A DNA stretch of 64,000 nt, taken from Acorus gramineus (lineage: Eukaryota > Streptophyta > Magnoliopsida > Acorales > Acoraceae). The DNA is taken from the NCBI GenBank assembly GCA_030737835.1, contig JAUJYN010000012.1, positions 2,649,431 to 2,713,430 of the forward strand, in the 5' to 3' direction. This document shows, one piece after another, positions 46,029 to 58,378 of this stretch. The position numbers and the translations under genes are program-made. Below the pieces are notes generated by a model, which worked only from the letters and a program-made list of their open reading frames with translations, was not told where the DNA came from and did not search any database. Each line of letters starts with the position of its first letter. The stretch's first letter is position 1.

Positions 46029-48929
46029 TGGACAATGTAGAACAACCTAAGACATTAGGTTCCCTGTTTGAGATAAAGGATGACGCTTTGGTGGCCTGGC
46101 ACCCCTCGCTTTTAATTCTGATCTTCTGGACAAACTGCGGAGTTTGGTCGACCCTCCTAAGGCTTCAATGCCCCATGTGTCTCAAGGACCTGGCAAGGCT
46201 TCACGATTTCAAATCCCTACTCGGATTATCGATGACATCGGGGAATGTATTCACATAATCCATGGAATAGAACGATCCGAGTCAATAGCTGTCATCGAGG
46301 AACCTGATTTAGAGGACCTTGGAGATTTTGATGACGGCTTGGGGGTATTTGAGATTTGTGATGATGATGAAGAAGCGGAGCAAGAAGAGGAGATGTCAAA
46401 AGGGTTCGCAGAAAGCCTTCAACGCTTTGATGAGCAGGCGGCAAGTGAGGAAGAAAGGATGGAGGAGTTGAATCTTAGGACCGCCACTGATCCTAAGATC
46501 ATCTTGATCAGTGCGGAACTAAATCCGAGCGAGCGAGAAAGTTTGGAGAGGGTGTTGAGGAGCTATCCGGATGTGTTCGCCTGGTCCTACGAAGACATGC
46601 CTGGTCTTGACCCTTCATTGGTTGAGCATAGGCTAGTTCTGGAACCAGACGCCAAACCAATAAAGCAGAAGCTAAGGCGACTCCATCCGAAGTTGGCCCT
46701 GAAAGCGACGGAGGAAGTGGATAAGCTACACCAGGCAAAGTTTATCAAGGTGGTGTTGTACCCAAAGTGGATAGCCAACATTGTCCTGGTAAGCAAGAAA
46801 GATGGCAAAGTCCGTGTGTGTGTAGACTTCCGAGATCTCAATCGGGTTTGCCCGAAAGACGATTTCCCTCTTCCACACATTGACATTCTTGTTGACAATA
46901 CTGCGGGACACGAGATGATGTCCTTTATGGACGGTTTCTCGGGCTATAATCAGATCCGTCTAGCAGAAGAAGATCATGAGAAGACATCATTCATCACTCC
47001 TTGGGGGACCTACTGCTACATTGTAATGCCCTTCGGCCTTAAAAATGCCGGGGTAACGTCCCAGTGCACTTGACCTCAATTTTTGACGACATGATGCACA
47101 AATTGATGGAAGTTTACGTGGATGACATCTTGGTCAAGTCTAAGACGCGGGAAGGTCATGCAGAGACACTTGAAAGGGTTCTACAGAGGTGTGAAAAATT
47201 CAGTTTGAAAATGAACCCTAAGAAGTGTAGGTTTGGAGTGTCATCTGGAAAGCTATTGGGATTCATGATAAGTAAGAGGGGGATTGAAGTCGATCCATCT
47301 AAAGCAAGAGCGATCGCTCAAATGCCCCCTCCAAAAAATTTGAAGGAGCTTAGGGGACTCATCGGTCGGCTGCAGTTTATTCGTCGATTCATTTCACAGC
47401 ATGCCGAACGGTGTAAACCCTTCTACAAGCTGTTAAAAGGAGGGACTGAATTCATTTGGGATGACAAGTGTCAACAAGCATTTGATGAACTTAAGAAATA
47501 CTTACTCAGCCCCCCTGTTCTCTCAGCCCCTGTCCCTGGGCGTCCGCTACTTCTCTACCTGGCGGCCACTGAAGAAGCTGTTGGCGCGGTGCTCGCACAA
47601 CACGATGAAGAAGGAAGGAAGGAAAAGGCTATCTATTATTTGAGCAAAACTCTGATTGAATATGAGCAGGCCTACCCACTCATGGAAAGGACATGTTTAG
47701 CGCTGGTATGGGCCTCTCAGAAATTACGCCACTATTTCCTTGCGCACCAAGTAAAGTATCTGGCAAAGATGGATCCGGTAAGGTATCTGTTTGAGAAGGC
47801 ATCAGTGACTGGTCGGCTAGCTCGATGGCAGGTCCAACTAAATGAGTTTGACATCACGTATGTCACTCAAAAATCCATCAAGGGACAAGCCATCGCCGAC
47901 CACCTTGCTCACCTCCCACTGCCGGATTATGAGCCTGTCAGGACGGATTTCCCTGACGAAGAGTTGTTTGCATTAATTGAAGATGACCGCAAGACATGGA
48001 CATTGTATTTTGATGGAGCGGTCAATCAGAAAGGAAGAGGAATTGGAATTGCCTTGCTCTCCCCTGAAGGTGTCATCATCCCGCGCGCTTTTCAACTTAC
48101 TTTTAATGCTACTAACAATATTGCGGAGTATGAAGCATTGATTGCAGGTTTAAAGTCAGCCCTAGCTCTTGGAGTTCGTCATCTAAAGATTGTTGGAGAT
48201 TCACTCTTAGTGATTCGCCAAACTTTGAAGAAGTGCCAGACGAGGGACCCGAAACTCAAGCCCTACAGAGAACTGACTATTATCCTGTTGCGCCAGTTTC
48301 AAGAAGTGATCCACATTTTCACACCTCGAGCCGGCAACATCCTCGCCGATGCCTTGGCTTCGTTGGCCTCCTCACTCACCCTCCCGATATCCAAAAAGGC
48401 GGAGACTGTCATCGTCCAAAGACTAGAAACTCCGGCCACTGACCTTCGAGACTGCAAGATTCAAGACCTAATGGAGCAGCAAGAGAAGAAAGATGAGATT
48501 CTTAAGTCTGTTGGGATTTCCGCAATAGATTTGGAGGAACCTGATGATGGAAATCCTTGGTTCTTCGACATCAAGAACTACCTTGAAGATGGCTCCTTTC
48601 CGGAGTACGCCACCAGTGATGATCGAAAAGCTGTTAAAAGAATGGCGACCAAATATTGTCTTCGAGGAGGCATTCTCTTTCGCATGTCCTTCAATGGAGA
48701 GTTGTTGAGATGCTTGGAAGATGAAGAGGCATTCACTATTGTGAAAGAGGCACATTCCGGAGTTTGTGGAGGCCATGTGAATTCACAGATGCTCGCAAAG
48801 AAAGTTCTAAGGATGGGTTACTATTGGCCCACAATGGAGGGGATTGCCACAAGTTCGTCAGACGGTGTGTTCAGTGCCAGACCCATGCCAATAAGATCCA
48901 TGCACCTGCCTCCGCATTACATTCCATGA
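46029..48929 (+). pseudogene. Reverse transcriptase, RNase H and archaeal-like RNase H
   Basis: A leader starting MDNVEQPKTLGSLFEI (46029) changes frame near 46130 into the RT frame. RT blocks are IANIVLVSKKDGKVRVCVDF, DDFPLPHID, MSFMDGFSGYNQI, MPFGLKNAG and, after a frame change at about 47060, YVDD (47115-47126). RNase H follows (about 47440-47930; LLLYLAATEEAVGAVL, LARWQVQLNEFDITYV). A second RNase H of archaeal type lies at about 48000-48390 (LYFDGAVNQKGRGIGIALLS, NIAEYEALIAGL, IVGDSLLVI, ILADALASLAS). The frame ends in the start of the integrase zinc-binding domain (EAHSGVCGGHVNSQMLAKK). Two RNase H domains mark the Tat branch. The RT frame break makes it inactive as it stands. Confidence 0.9.
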
Positions 48930-49818
48930 CCTCTCCTTGGCCTTTCTCCATGTGGGCTCTTGACATCATCGGCCCCTTTAGGGATACAGTTGAAAACACC
49001 AGTCAGAAAGCCTTCATCCTCACTGCCACAGAATACTTCACCAAATGGGCCGAGGCTGAGTCGTACATAGTGATCAAGAGTTCTACTCTTGTTCGCTTCG
49101 TTCGTACTCATATCCTCGCACGATTGGCGCTCCGAAGGTAATCATTACTGACAATGGTCCTCAGTTCATTTCTCAGGAATTTCAAGACCTCTGCAACAAG
49201 CACCACATTGAGCTGCATCACTCCACCCCATATTATCCCCAAGGGAATGGACAAGCGGAGGCTACGAACAAGACTCTCCTGAAGATCATCAAAAAGACCG
49301 TGGAGACGCATAAGGCTACCGATTGGCCGGACAAGCTAGTTGATGCACTTTGGGCTTATCGCACCTCCATCAGGACCCCCACAGGTCAGACTCCTTACTC
49401 CCTTACTTTTGGGATGGAGGCGGTGGTTCCCTATGAAGTGCTTATCCCTTCTTTGAGAGTGGAGTTGGACAAGGATTTACAACCAGAGGATAGGAGGGAA
49501 GCACTCCTTCTACAACTTGAACTATTAGATGAGAAAAGGTTGCGAGCAGCCGAACACGCCCAAATTTACCAAAGGAGAATGTCTAGAGCCTTCCAGAAAA
49601 AGGTAATTGAAAGAAAGTTCCAAGTTGGGGAAATGGTGCTCAAGCAGCTCATGCCTTCTCGACAACCACACCCGAGAGGAAAACTGCAACCAATTTGGGA
49701 AGGACCTTATGTAATCACCCATGCCTATTCCGGGAATGCTTATCGCTTGGTGAACGCCGAAGGGGACGAGGTCTCAGGTACATGGAATGCACTGTATTTG
49801 AAAAAATTCTATGCTTAA
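48764..49818 (+). pseudogene. Integrase
   Basis: The HHCC zinc finger is divided between two frames (H-X3-7-H in the previous frame, CVQCQTHANKIHAP here), with a break near 48850. The catalytic core has its first Asp in WALDIIGPF (about 48960), a frame break near 49125, the second Asp in VIITDNGPQF (about 49150) and the Glu in NGQAEATNKTLL (about 49260), so D, D and E are all retained. The C-terminal part has TPTGQTPYSLTFGMEAVVPY and ends LQPIWEGPYVITHAYSGNAY to the stop at 49818. Integrase inserts the cDNA; here two frame breaks disable it. Confidence 0.88.
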
Positions 49819-50187
49819 TACTTGATGTTTGAGAAATTTTACCATTACTTACTGTGAATCCTAGTATCTATGCCTGATGATATGATTTGATAGCCTTAAG
49901 GATAGCATGTGTTTTATATAGACTCATACTCACCGCTCTTACCACTGTCATCACACTTATACAGTTTAAGACCTGGTTCACTGATGGATAAAAAGATCGC
50001 CCACAACATTAGACTGGGGCAATTTGTAATTGTCATTCTTTTGTTTGTATTTTAACTCGTGTTGCCTATGATCCATGAAAATACCTTAGTCTTGGCGCAT
50101 GTCCCAAAAGAGCTGGCTCTGGCACTGTCGATGCTTCCAAGGAGAAGGTAAAAACAGAAATACCCTCCAAAATAAGGCAAGTTGGCC

Positions 50188-50224
<37 letters not shown>

Positions 50225-52354
50225 AGGATAAAGTGGGTATCCAATGCGGGCCTGCGTCCTCCACCCTTTAAAAAAAAAAAAAAAAAAAAGAAAAGCAGTA
50301 AAGAAGAAAGCTGGGGGGACCGAGTGACTTAGGACATGTGCTAGGACTGGGGCAATTTTTTAGTTGGTTCAAGGAGGACACTACTCTCACCCCCATTCAT
50401 TCACTTCCCCCTTCTTTTGTGACAAGATATGAATTAAACCAGTTCTTTTGGGTCAAGTGAAATTTTCAGTCTAGAGGTGAGCCACTTCTTAAACTGCTAC
50501 CACACACTGCACATGAGTCTACTTAAAACCTTGTTCATCTAAAAGTCGGTCTTTGAATGTTATCCTGGCACATTTATAGAGTTCTCAGTACATTTTGGTA
50601 ACATGATCAAGCATACAAGAACTTCCAGACTTGGGAACTATCCCCATCGACAAAACCACGCAAGGTATCCTTGATATGGCAAACAGTTGATCACCATGAG
50701 TCCTTTTAATAACTGGTAAGCATGTGAATAATCTCTCATTGCTGACATCAAGGTCAAGATAGCACCATGCATCATCAGGTTTGTTTCTCCATAACCCATT
50801 ACCCCCAATTTTATCATTATTTGGGCCCTTGACAAATTAACAAGGAGAAATAAAATAAAAAATGAGCAGGGGCCCAAACGGAACAGATATGATCATTTGG
50901 TCTAGCCTCTTAAGTTGTTTTGTAGGGCCTAGGAGAAGCAAGAAGGGAACGGACGAATGAACAGTCATTAAACAAGTGGACAGAACTTGCGTGGTCCCCC
51001 TAGATGGATATCGATTCAAAAGGGTCCAGAAGAAAGAAGAGCAGAACGAGAACACAAAGAGAACCAAAAAAAAAAAAAACCAAACAAGACTGGACACATG
51101 CTTCTAGACGAGTCTTGGTGCGAACGTCGACTTAGACAATCCAGATGGTGAACGTCGATGGGGACGAACCTGGCGATGAACGTCGACCAAGACAACTCCT
51201 CGTGGAACGTCGATGGGGACAAGCCTGGCGTAGAACGTCGAAGGGGACAATCCTGGTCGTGAATGTCGACTGAGACAACTCTGCGTGGAACGTCAACTAT
51301 GACAATCTTGACAGTGAACGTCGATTTGGACAATCCTGGTAGTGAACGTCGACTGGAACAATCCTTAAGCATACCGTCAGGTTGGGCAATCTACTTACGA
51401 TGCGATCAGTAGTCAAGCCACGTTTAAAGCCCGCGTAGGTATGTCCAATCCCTCACATATATATGTACATATATATATATCTAAATAAGCATATACATGG
51501 TTTGGATTTGTATAGTTCGGCTTTATGAGCATCTTTGAACATTTTGTTGCACATATCTCAAGCAGATTTTGGACACGTTTTCATATTTTGGGCATTTTTT
51601 TGGGTGTTATATTACATATATCAATTGGTGTCCTGGTTTTCTGTGCTTTCTTTGCATTTGGGCATCTTTGGGCCTTTTATTGCATATATCTTGAGTGGGT
51701 CTTGCATATACTTTGGTCGTTTTGGGTGTTATATCACATATATAAATGGATGTTCTGATTTTGCTGCACTGTCCCTATGTTTTGAGCACCTTTTGGGCAT
51801 TCTATTGCATAATTCTCAAATCAAATTTTTGGCACATCTTTAGATTTTGGGCATCTATAAGCATTTTTATTATGTCATTAGCACTTCGGTACATTTTCAG
51901 GATTTTCATTAGGGCTACGGCATTTAAACCTGGGCATTTTGTCTCTCAGTACATGCAAGTCAGGATTGATTTCCCATAGTCCAATTTTCTTTGAGTTATC
52001 AATAAAATGATCCTTCTCCAATTATTCGAAAGTGTCCCCTTTTTATTTCTGTCATGATATCCCCCTGTTTGCTGAGTTGCAACGCACGGTAGGCACAGGG
52101 AATCCAACGCCGGGCTGCAGCACACGAAGGCTAGGAACCCCAACCGAGGGTTGGATCACTCATTGACATTTAGATCAAATATTCCCTTCTCCCTTCGATG
52201 ATCATTTCATTGATGGGTCATAAGAAAATTGCTTCCATGTTTATCTCCTGACTTGTATTTACCAGAAAACAATGCCTGATGGTTAAACCGATCAAAATGA
52301 GGTCTCTCTTCTTATCCTCGAATGGTGCTTCAAGCTTCACTTGAAACACCATCC
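49819..52354 (+). other. Long non-coding 3' region of the retroelement
   Basis: About 2.5 kb between integrase and PPT without a recognised domain on either strand. It contains two long A-runs (50190-50220, 50269-50290). An eight- to nine-unit degenerate minisatellite of about 30 bp lies at 51115-51370 (core 'gaacgtcga(c/t)..gacaa'). A degenerate repeat at 51525-51870 is built on 'ttttgggcat' and 'attgcatatat'. Confidence 0.65.
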
Positions 52355-52363
52355 GAGGAGGGG
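52355..52363 (+). other. Polypurine tract
   Basis: GAGGAGGGG, ending 4 bp (caat) before the 3' LTR start TGTAGA; it is the plus-strand primer site expected at this position. Confidence 0.7.
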
Positions 52364-52367
52364 CAAT

Positions 52368-54671
52368 TGTAGATACCCCATTTTGATCGGTCAGGACTGT
52401 AAAACACTTATCATTTGCGATATCTTAGTTTGCAGGTCTAAACCCCGATGATCTTCTCTGAGTCAAAATAGTCACTTGAGTGGGGAAAGGGAAGAAAAGA
52501 AAGCATGAGCGCAACAAGTTCTTAAAAGAAAGCTCAAGAAAAGCAGTACCATCTTAAGCCTTGGGTTGTTGTACAAGACATGAAAATCTCTCTGGTGACT
52601 AAGACAAGCGACCACCCACCCGTCGTACTGGACGACCTTTCTGAGGATCGTCGACTTCGACGATCTCTGAAAGGATTGTCGAACTGGACGATCTTTCTGA
52701 GGATCGTCGACTTCGACGATCTCTGAAAGGATTGTCGAACTGGACGATCTTTCTGAGGATCGTCGACTTCGACGATCTTTGAAAGGATTGTCGAACTGGA
52801 CGATCTTTCTGAGAATTGTCGACTTCGACGATCTTTGGTGGGATTGTCGACCTCGACAATGGGATGACGGATCGTCAAAAATACTGGGATAAGTTCAGCT
52901 CGGAAAGGACGGCATGGCTCGATTTTTTTCGCCTCTCCACCGACGTCAGCCACTTCGGGCGAACGTGGGAGCGTCGTGGGGCACTCATGACCTCCCCAAA
53001 CAGGTGTCAAGAAGATGGTGGCTCGTTTGGGCTATAAAAGGAGGCAATGGGAGGCATGAAGAGAAGGAGGAAGCACCATCTTTACCCACCTTTTACTCTC
53101 CAAAGCCTCTCCTAGCCACCCCACTCGAGACCAGCGACCTTTCACCACTCTCCACCCTCCATTTCCGAGCACCACCACCTCCTACACCAGCAGCCACCCC
53201 AAACAACCACCCACCACTCTCACCTACCACCTAACCCCTCCCATTCCTCTCCAAAAGCCACCCATCCGAACCCACCTTGTTCTTTATCACCAACAGCCCT
53301 CTCAACACTCTCCACCCTCCGTTTCCGAGCACCACCGCCCCCTACGCCGGCAGCCACTCCAAATAACCACCCACCACACCTCCCTACCCTCACTTCCCTT
53401 CCCTTTCCTTTTTTTTTCTTCTCTTTTTTTTACTTAAGAGAACTTGTATAACATATCATTTCCTAAAAGAACTTGTATAAGGTTGTAACAAACTTACTAA
53501 ATCTAATAAATATAAGTTTAATCAAAGTTGAGAGTGTTGGAGTACATCATTGGACTTTTATCAGTTCTTTTGGAAACTATACGCAGCTGGCGGACGACCC
53601 TAACTTGGATCGTTGGTCAGTTGGTCTAGGGACCATTTGAACACTCCCCTTTGCAAGTTTGGGTACCTCCCAAGGACTACTAACCCCTTTTGTTTTACTT
53701 TGTCTACTTTATTTGTCATTTACTGCTTTATATGCTTGTTATTACTCTTTTATATACTGTTTATATGCTGTTTTTTTTTGTTTTCTCAGTTTCTTGTTAA
53801 CATAAAGCCTCCCACTAATTTTGTTAAATTTTTTTGGAATTTACCCTCGACAATCCCCCCCCGGCTCGTCGAACTCGACAATCCCCCCTGGCTCGTCGAA
53901 CTCGACAATCCCCCCTGGCTCGTCGAACTCGACAATTCCCCCTGGCTCGTCGAACTCAACAACCCCCCTGGCTCGTCGAACTCGACAATCCCCCCTGGCT
54001 CGTCGAACTCGACAATCCCCCTTTAACTCGTCAAACCCGACAATCCCCCTTTAACTCGTCGAACCCGACAATCCCCCCTTTAACTCGTCAAACCCGACAA
54101 TCCCCCTTTAACTCGTCAAACCCGACAATCACCCTTTAACTCGTCGAACCCGACAATCCCCCTTTAACTCGTCAAACCCGACAATCCCCCTTTAGCTCGT
54201 CGGACTCGACAATCCCCCTTTAGCTCGTCAAACTCGACAACTCCCCTGTTGCTCGTCGAGACCAACAATCCCTTCTGGTTCATCAAGCCTTATACTTCAC
54301 CTCCAGTCTATTGACCAGAAACAACACCTTTTTTATCCCATTTACCAACCTTGCACAAAAAAAAAGGAGTATCTTTCTCTCTCTTTGGGTTTGCAGGATC
54401 AATCTGAGCTTAAACACCTCAAGGCACGGCCGGCCGTGATCCTTGAGAGGAGAACCCGCATCCCTCGTTGAAGGCGAGTAATAACAGAAGAGATATTCTT
54501 TTCTTGCTTTCAAGGAAAAGCAAGTGGCGATCACACCAACGTCCCTGGAAGCGGTCGGGCAACCTTGGACGATCCATCAAGTGGTGATTTGGAGCGTCGT
54601 GCGCGCAACGGAACCAAACTTGAAGGAACCCGGATTCACGACCACGCCGCGTAAAAAATCCAACACCGACA
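52368..54671 (+). repeat. 3' LTR (2,304 bp)
   Basis: Near-identical to the 5' LTR, with the same 56-bp repeat (52628-52860), TATA box (53033-53039) and 27-bp minisatellite (about 53847-54262). The repeat arrays differ slightly in unit number and order, which accounts for most of the 29-bp length difference. Confidence 0.93.
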
Positions 54672-54676
54672 CCTGG

Positions 54677-55470
54677 GAATAAAATGGATGTGTTGATTTG
54701 AATTGGGGATGATTTAGAAATGTCTTGGACTCCCTCTATTTATAGTAAAAAAGAGGTAGGAGTTTGTCCAATGGACAATAGATCAAAATGGATAATAGAG
54801 TGCTTGATTTGACCCTCATTAGATCTTTGTTCTTCAGGTAAGGTCTAGAAGGGGGGTGTCTAGTTGAAACTAGTCGCCCAGTGAGGGGCGGTTACTTTGA
54901 TGTAGCCGCTCCTATGATGACTTGCCAAATGTCCCATCTTTGACAAGCGGTGGCTTGGGTCGGCTACTAGGGTTGAACCGGCCAAGATGGGGCGGCTAAA
55001 GGAAACAAACCGCCGTAATCATCAGCATTAAATGCTGCTTTATGTCCCATCTAAGGGAAGTGGTTTGGGGTCGGTTAGAGGGGCGGCTAGTTGAAACTGG
55101 TTGCCCAAGATGGGGCGGCTACTCCCAAGTAGCCGCCCCTGTCCAGCCTTAGAAATTCCTAAGGTTTTAGACTAGGGTTTCTCCGGTTTTGTTTCTGAGG
55201 AAGTTTTCTCCATGATCTTCCAAATGTGATCATTTCTAAATATTACTTGAAGTATTTTTGTCTATTTGGACTGTCAAAATTGGGGTATCTACAATTGTCT
55301 CTCATCGGATGGAGTCTTTGTGTGAAGCAGACATACTACGATCGATGATAAGGAAAGGGATCCTTATTTTGGTCGGCCCGACTTTCAAGAAGTTCAGGTA
55401 ACATGACCAATACTATTCAGGGAGTTGATTTAGAATGTTAGAGGCTAGGTCTTGACTAGAATTTTCAACT
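54677..55470 (-). mobile_element. Right part of the older minus-strand LTR plus a scrap of its internal region
   Basis: On the minus strand an LTR-type start, TGTAGATACCCCAATTTTGA, lies at 55293, preceded by GAGAGACAAT, the position of a polypurine tract. A TATAAATAGAG box is at about 54744-54737. Bases 55294-55470 (minus: 'tgcttcacacaaagactcca', 'tccgatgagagacaat') resemble the corresponding part of the 17-kb element just before its 3' LTR. This is a truncated 3' end of a related retroelement in which the 17-kb element landed. Confidence 0.6.
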
Positions 55471-56827
55471 AAAGGGGGAAATTGTTCTTCATCTTCTTGT
55501 CCCATTATCTTAATGCTTAATCATATGTTCAAATAGCCCTGCATATTTTACATATGAAAGGACACATTTCAGCCTTCTATGGATACTAGCATGCATTAAT
55601 AGGATCCAGTAATGATTGGATCATATCTTATCTTATTTTAAAAAAAATTAACCAATAGCAAAACACATTTGACAAATAAATAATTTTATATGAAATTATT
55701 CTGATTTCATTTGATATTCACTGGAAAAAATATGCATGCACAACTAAAATAATTTTACCACAAAAAAAAACTAAAATAACTTTACCATGATTATGTGGCA
55801 TACTTTATTTTGTGCATGCAGCTGTACTAAAAACACAAAAATCCTATCATCCACACTTTCCTCACATGCTATTAGTTTTTGAAGTGCTTAGAAGTGTGGG
55901 ATACAATATAGAAAAAAAATGTTAGATTGGCACGCCATTCTGTTGAATATTTTTTTTATAAAAGTAAATATATCACATACCAAAATTATGAGTATAATAA
56001 TTTAAATAAATATATGTTTTCAAAAAATAAATAAAAATAAATATCTCACTGTATATTAATAATACAAATGTTAAAGGGGAAATTAATTAGAGGTCCCAAA
56101 GAGAAAAATGGACTCACTATGGTCATTAAGGGCTCATTTTGAAACGAGCCTAGGTAACTTTTGGATTTACAGAAAGCTACTTTTCTCAAACCCTTTTCCA
56201 AACAGAAAAACTGGGGCTAAAAGTCACAGACATATTTTTGTGAAAAAGTGAAAAAAACCTGAGTTTTCCAGAAGTTGTGGAGAGGCAGCATCTTGCAAAA
56301 TTAATTTTAAATCTGATTTCTGTCTAAAATTACTTTTGCGGTCATGCAACCAAACGCAACCTTAGTAGCTAAAATATCATAATTGAGGCCCATAAGACTG
56401 GACTGTCCAAATATAAATACATGATTTAGTTAGTACCCTTTCGTGTTGGGGTGGCGGTGCTGGATAGACTTCCCATGTAGTTCTTGTGGGCCTTGCATGA
56501 TTGGATGTTCTTCTTTTAAAACATCATCATAAATCGTGCAAAGTTAGAGACGGGGAGGAGGGAGAGAAGAAGAAGAAGAAGAAGTGATCATTGACTCAAA
56601 AAGGGATGATGAGAGAGGGAGCGAGGGATGTGAGTGTAGGTAACATAAAAGATGAAGAAAGAGGGTGATGATGACTTACATGGTTACATTCTATTGCTAG
56701 GTTTTCGTGGGATTTGAAATGGTGAGACTTGAAGAAATCATTAGAGTAAGGGTTGGAGAAGGTGAAGGGTTTTAATAATAATAATGACAAATAATAAATA
56801 ATGAATAATTCTTTGATAAATGGTTTA
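55471..56827. other. Intergenic DNA without recognisable gene
   Basis: AT-rich. It contains a possible eroded MITE at about 56131-56366 ('gggctcattttgaaacg' facing 'caaacgcaacc') and a (GAA)n run at 56566-56584. No exon or RNA gene can be supported. Confidence 0.4.
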
Positions 56828-57060
56828 GGCCCCGTTTGGTAACACGATTGGGAAGGTGATTCTGCTTTTAATTAAGCAGAAAGCTCAAACGTGTTATCAA
56901 ACGGGTTTCAGAAAACAAACTTAATTAAAAAGTTACTTACATCTTTTAGTGCAAAATGATTGCTTTTTAAAAAGCGCAGAAAATAAGCTTTTCAGAAATC
57001 AAAGTCTATTTACCATTTCATTCAAAATCTTATTTTTCCATCGTGTTTCCAAATGGGCCC
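56828..57060. mobile_element. Tourist-like MITE, 233 bp, TTA duplication
   Basis: The left end GGCCCCGTTTGGTAACACG and the reverse-complemented right end GGGCCCATTTGGAAACACG are inverted. TTA flanks both sides (56825-56827 and 57061-57063). The interior is AT-rich with a foldback around 'tgattctgctt'. Confidence 0.7.
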
Positions 57061-57063
57061 TTA

Positions 57064-57766
57064 GAAGGAATTTGATTAATTAGAATGGGTAAAATGGTTA
57101 AATGAATGATTTTCTGGTTAAGAGATTTTTATACAGTAGTAAGTATAGATTGATTTTTATCATTCCTTAACTTCGAAGAATATAGTTTTCACTAAAGTCA
57201 ATTCACAACCTAGCTTGGGGTTAGCCGATTAGCACTCTATCCAATATGAAAGTCAAGAAATCAAATTCTTATGCCCTATACAGAGGGTTAGTGGTATAAT
57301 AGACTGGAAAAATGTCAAGAAAATATGTTTGGATTGATGAAATAAGCTTGTAATTGGATGCTAATATAAGTTGAATTAGGTGGTATAACCATTCCACCCC
57401 CCTTGGAATTAGGCCGACAATGTCAAATCAACTGTCATTAACTTTTATAAATCAATAGACTTTTAAGTAAAATTATTTTTTTACATTTTATAAATCTTTA
57501 TCCACACATTATTCAAATTTTATCTACGACTTATCCATGGTCAACTGAACAACAACAACTTCATCATTTCATTTTTTAACAACAATAACTAAAAACATAA
57601 CCAAACATAAATTCACTTATTTCACTAGTATAGTAATTTATATTTAGAATAGTTATAAATCATATAATAACTTATGTCTTTATCCAAACGTCACATTAGA
57701 ATACCAATTTTTAATTTTGTTTTTAAAGTCAGTTCCCAATACATAGAAAAATGGTACAATTTAAGA
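57064..57766. other. Intergenic DNA with a dispersed AT-rich repeat
   Basis: The section 57360-57700 belongs to the AT-rich dispersed family described for 17104-17821 ('gacttatccatggtcaactg', in reverse orientation). No gene is seen. Confidence 0.4.
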
Positions 57767-57775
57767 TTTTAATTA

Positions 57776-58024
57776 GGGTTTTTTATTTTTAAGTTTCCAC
57801 AAACTATAGAATTTAGTGATCGATCTCTAACATTTTCATATTTTGTTTTTGGTCCTTAGATTTAAATGATATATTCTTTTTTAGTCCCTCCCAGGGACTA
57901 AAAAAATTCAAATAATTTAGGGATTGGTCCCTCCCAGGTATTAAAAAAGAATATATCATTTAAATCTGGGGATTAAAATTTCACTAAATCCTGAAGTACT
58001 TGGGGCTTAAAAATAAAAAAACTC
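57776..58024. mobile_element. Foldback MITE, family B, copy 3 (249 bp), perfect 9-bp duplication
   Basis: Begins GGGTTTTTTATTTTTAAGTT and ends ...GCTTAAAAATAAAAAAACTC. TTTTAATTA flanks both sides exactly (57767-57775 and 58025-58033). This copy fixes the family as Mutator-type by its 9-bp duplication. Confidence 0.85.
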
Positions 58025-58033
58025 TTTTAATTA

Positions 58034-58200
58034 ATGTGTTAAATTTCGAACATTACACGTGTAATCCAATAGCAGACGATCCGGTCAAAACGAACGCTCC
58101 ACTCGTCCCGATTTGTCCGGCTAGAGTGAAAAAAAAGACACACATGACACAACACACCCTATCCGTCCGATCAGTGGACCCCACCCATCAGACGGCCGAC

Positions 58201-58231
<31 letters not shown>

Positions 58232-58378
58232 GCAAAACTTCGATCATCGACCGCTCCGTCTGTCTCCGTCTCTCTACAAAAATGCTCGCGTTCTGTACCG
58301 GATTTTCAACGGCGAGGATCGCTTGCGGGAGTTGAAATCAACGGTTGCCGGTTCGGTTTCTTCCACGGCGACGACGCC
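58034..58378 (+). promoter_or_regulatory. VPS13 promoter and leader region
   Basis: GC-richer than its surroundings, with 'ccgctccgtctgtctccgtctctctac' just upstream of the start. No unambiguous TATA box is present. Its role is inferred from its position directly before the VPS13 first exon. Confidence 0.4.

Larger units (their letters stand above)
37407..54671 (+). mobile_element. Ty3/gypsy (Tat/Ogre-type) LTR retrotransposon, 17,265 bp, full length
   Basis: Bounded by LTRs 37407-39681 and 52368-54671, both beginning TGTAGATACCCC and ending CGACA. The 5-bp direct repeat CCTGG lies immediately outside (37402-37406 and 54672-54676). A primer-binding-site candidate follows the left LTR and a polypurine tract precedes the right one. 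The internal order is gag, acidic repeat, three aspartic-protease-like domains, G-patch, RT, RNase H, archaeal-like RNase H, integrase, then 2.5 kb of non-coding DNA. The second RNase H, large size and long LTRs indicate the Tat/Ogre branch. Many frameshifts show that this copy is not coding-competent. The LTRs are close to identical: I count 9 differences, 8 of them transitions, in the first roughly 285 bp. Confidence 0.93.

Noticed and set aside
51525-51979. Overlapping frames rich in Phe/Tyr/Ile
   Set aside because: All three plus frames are open because of a degenerate T-rich repeat in the non-coding 3' part of the retroelement.
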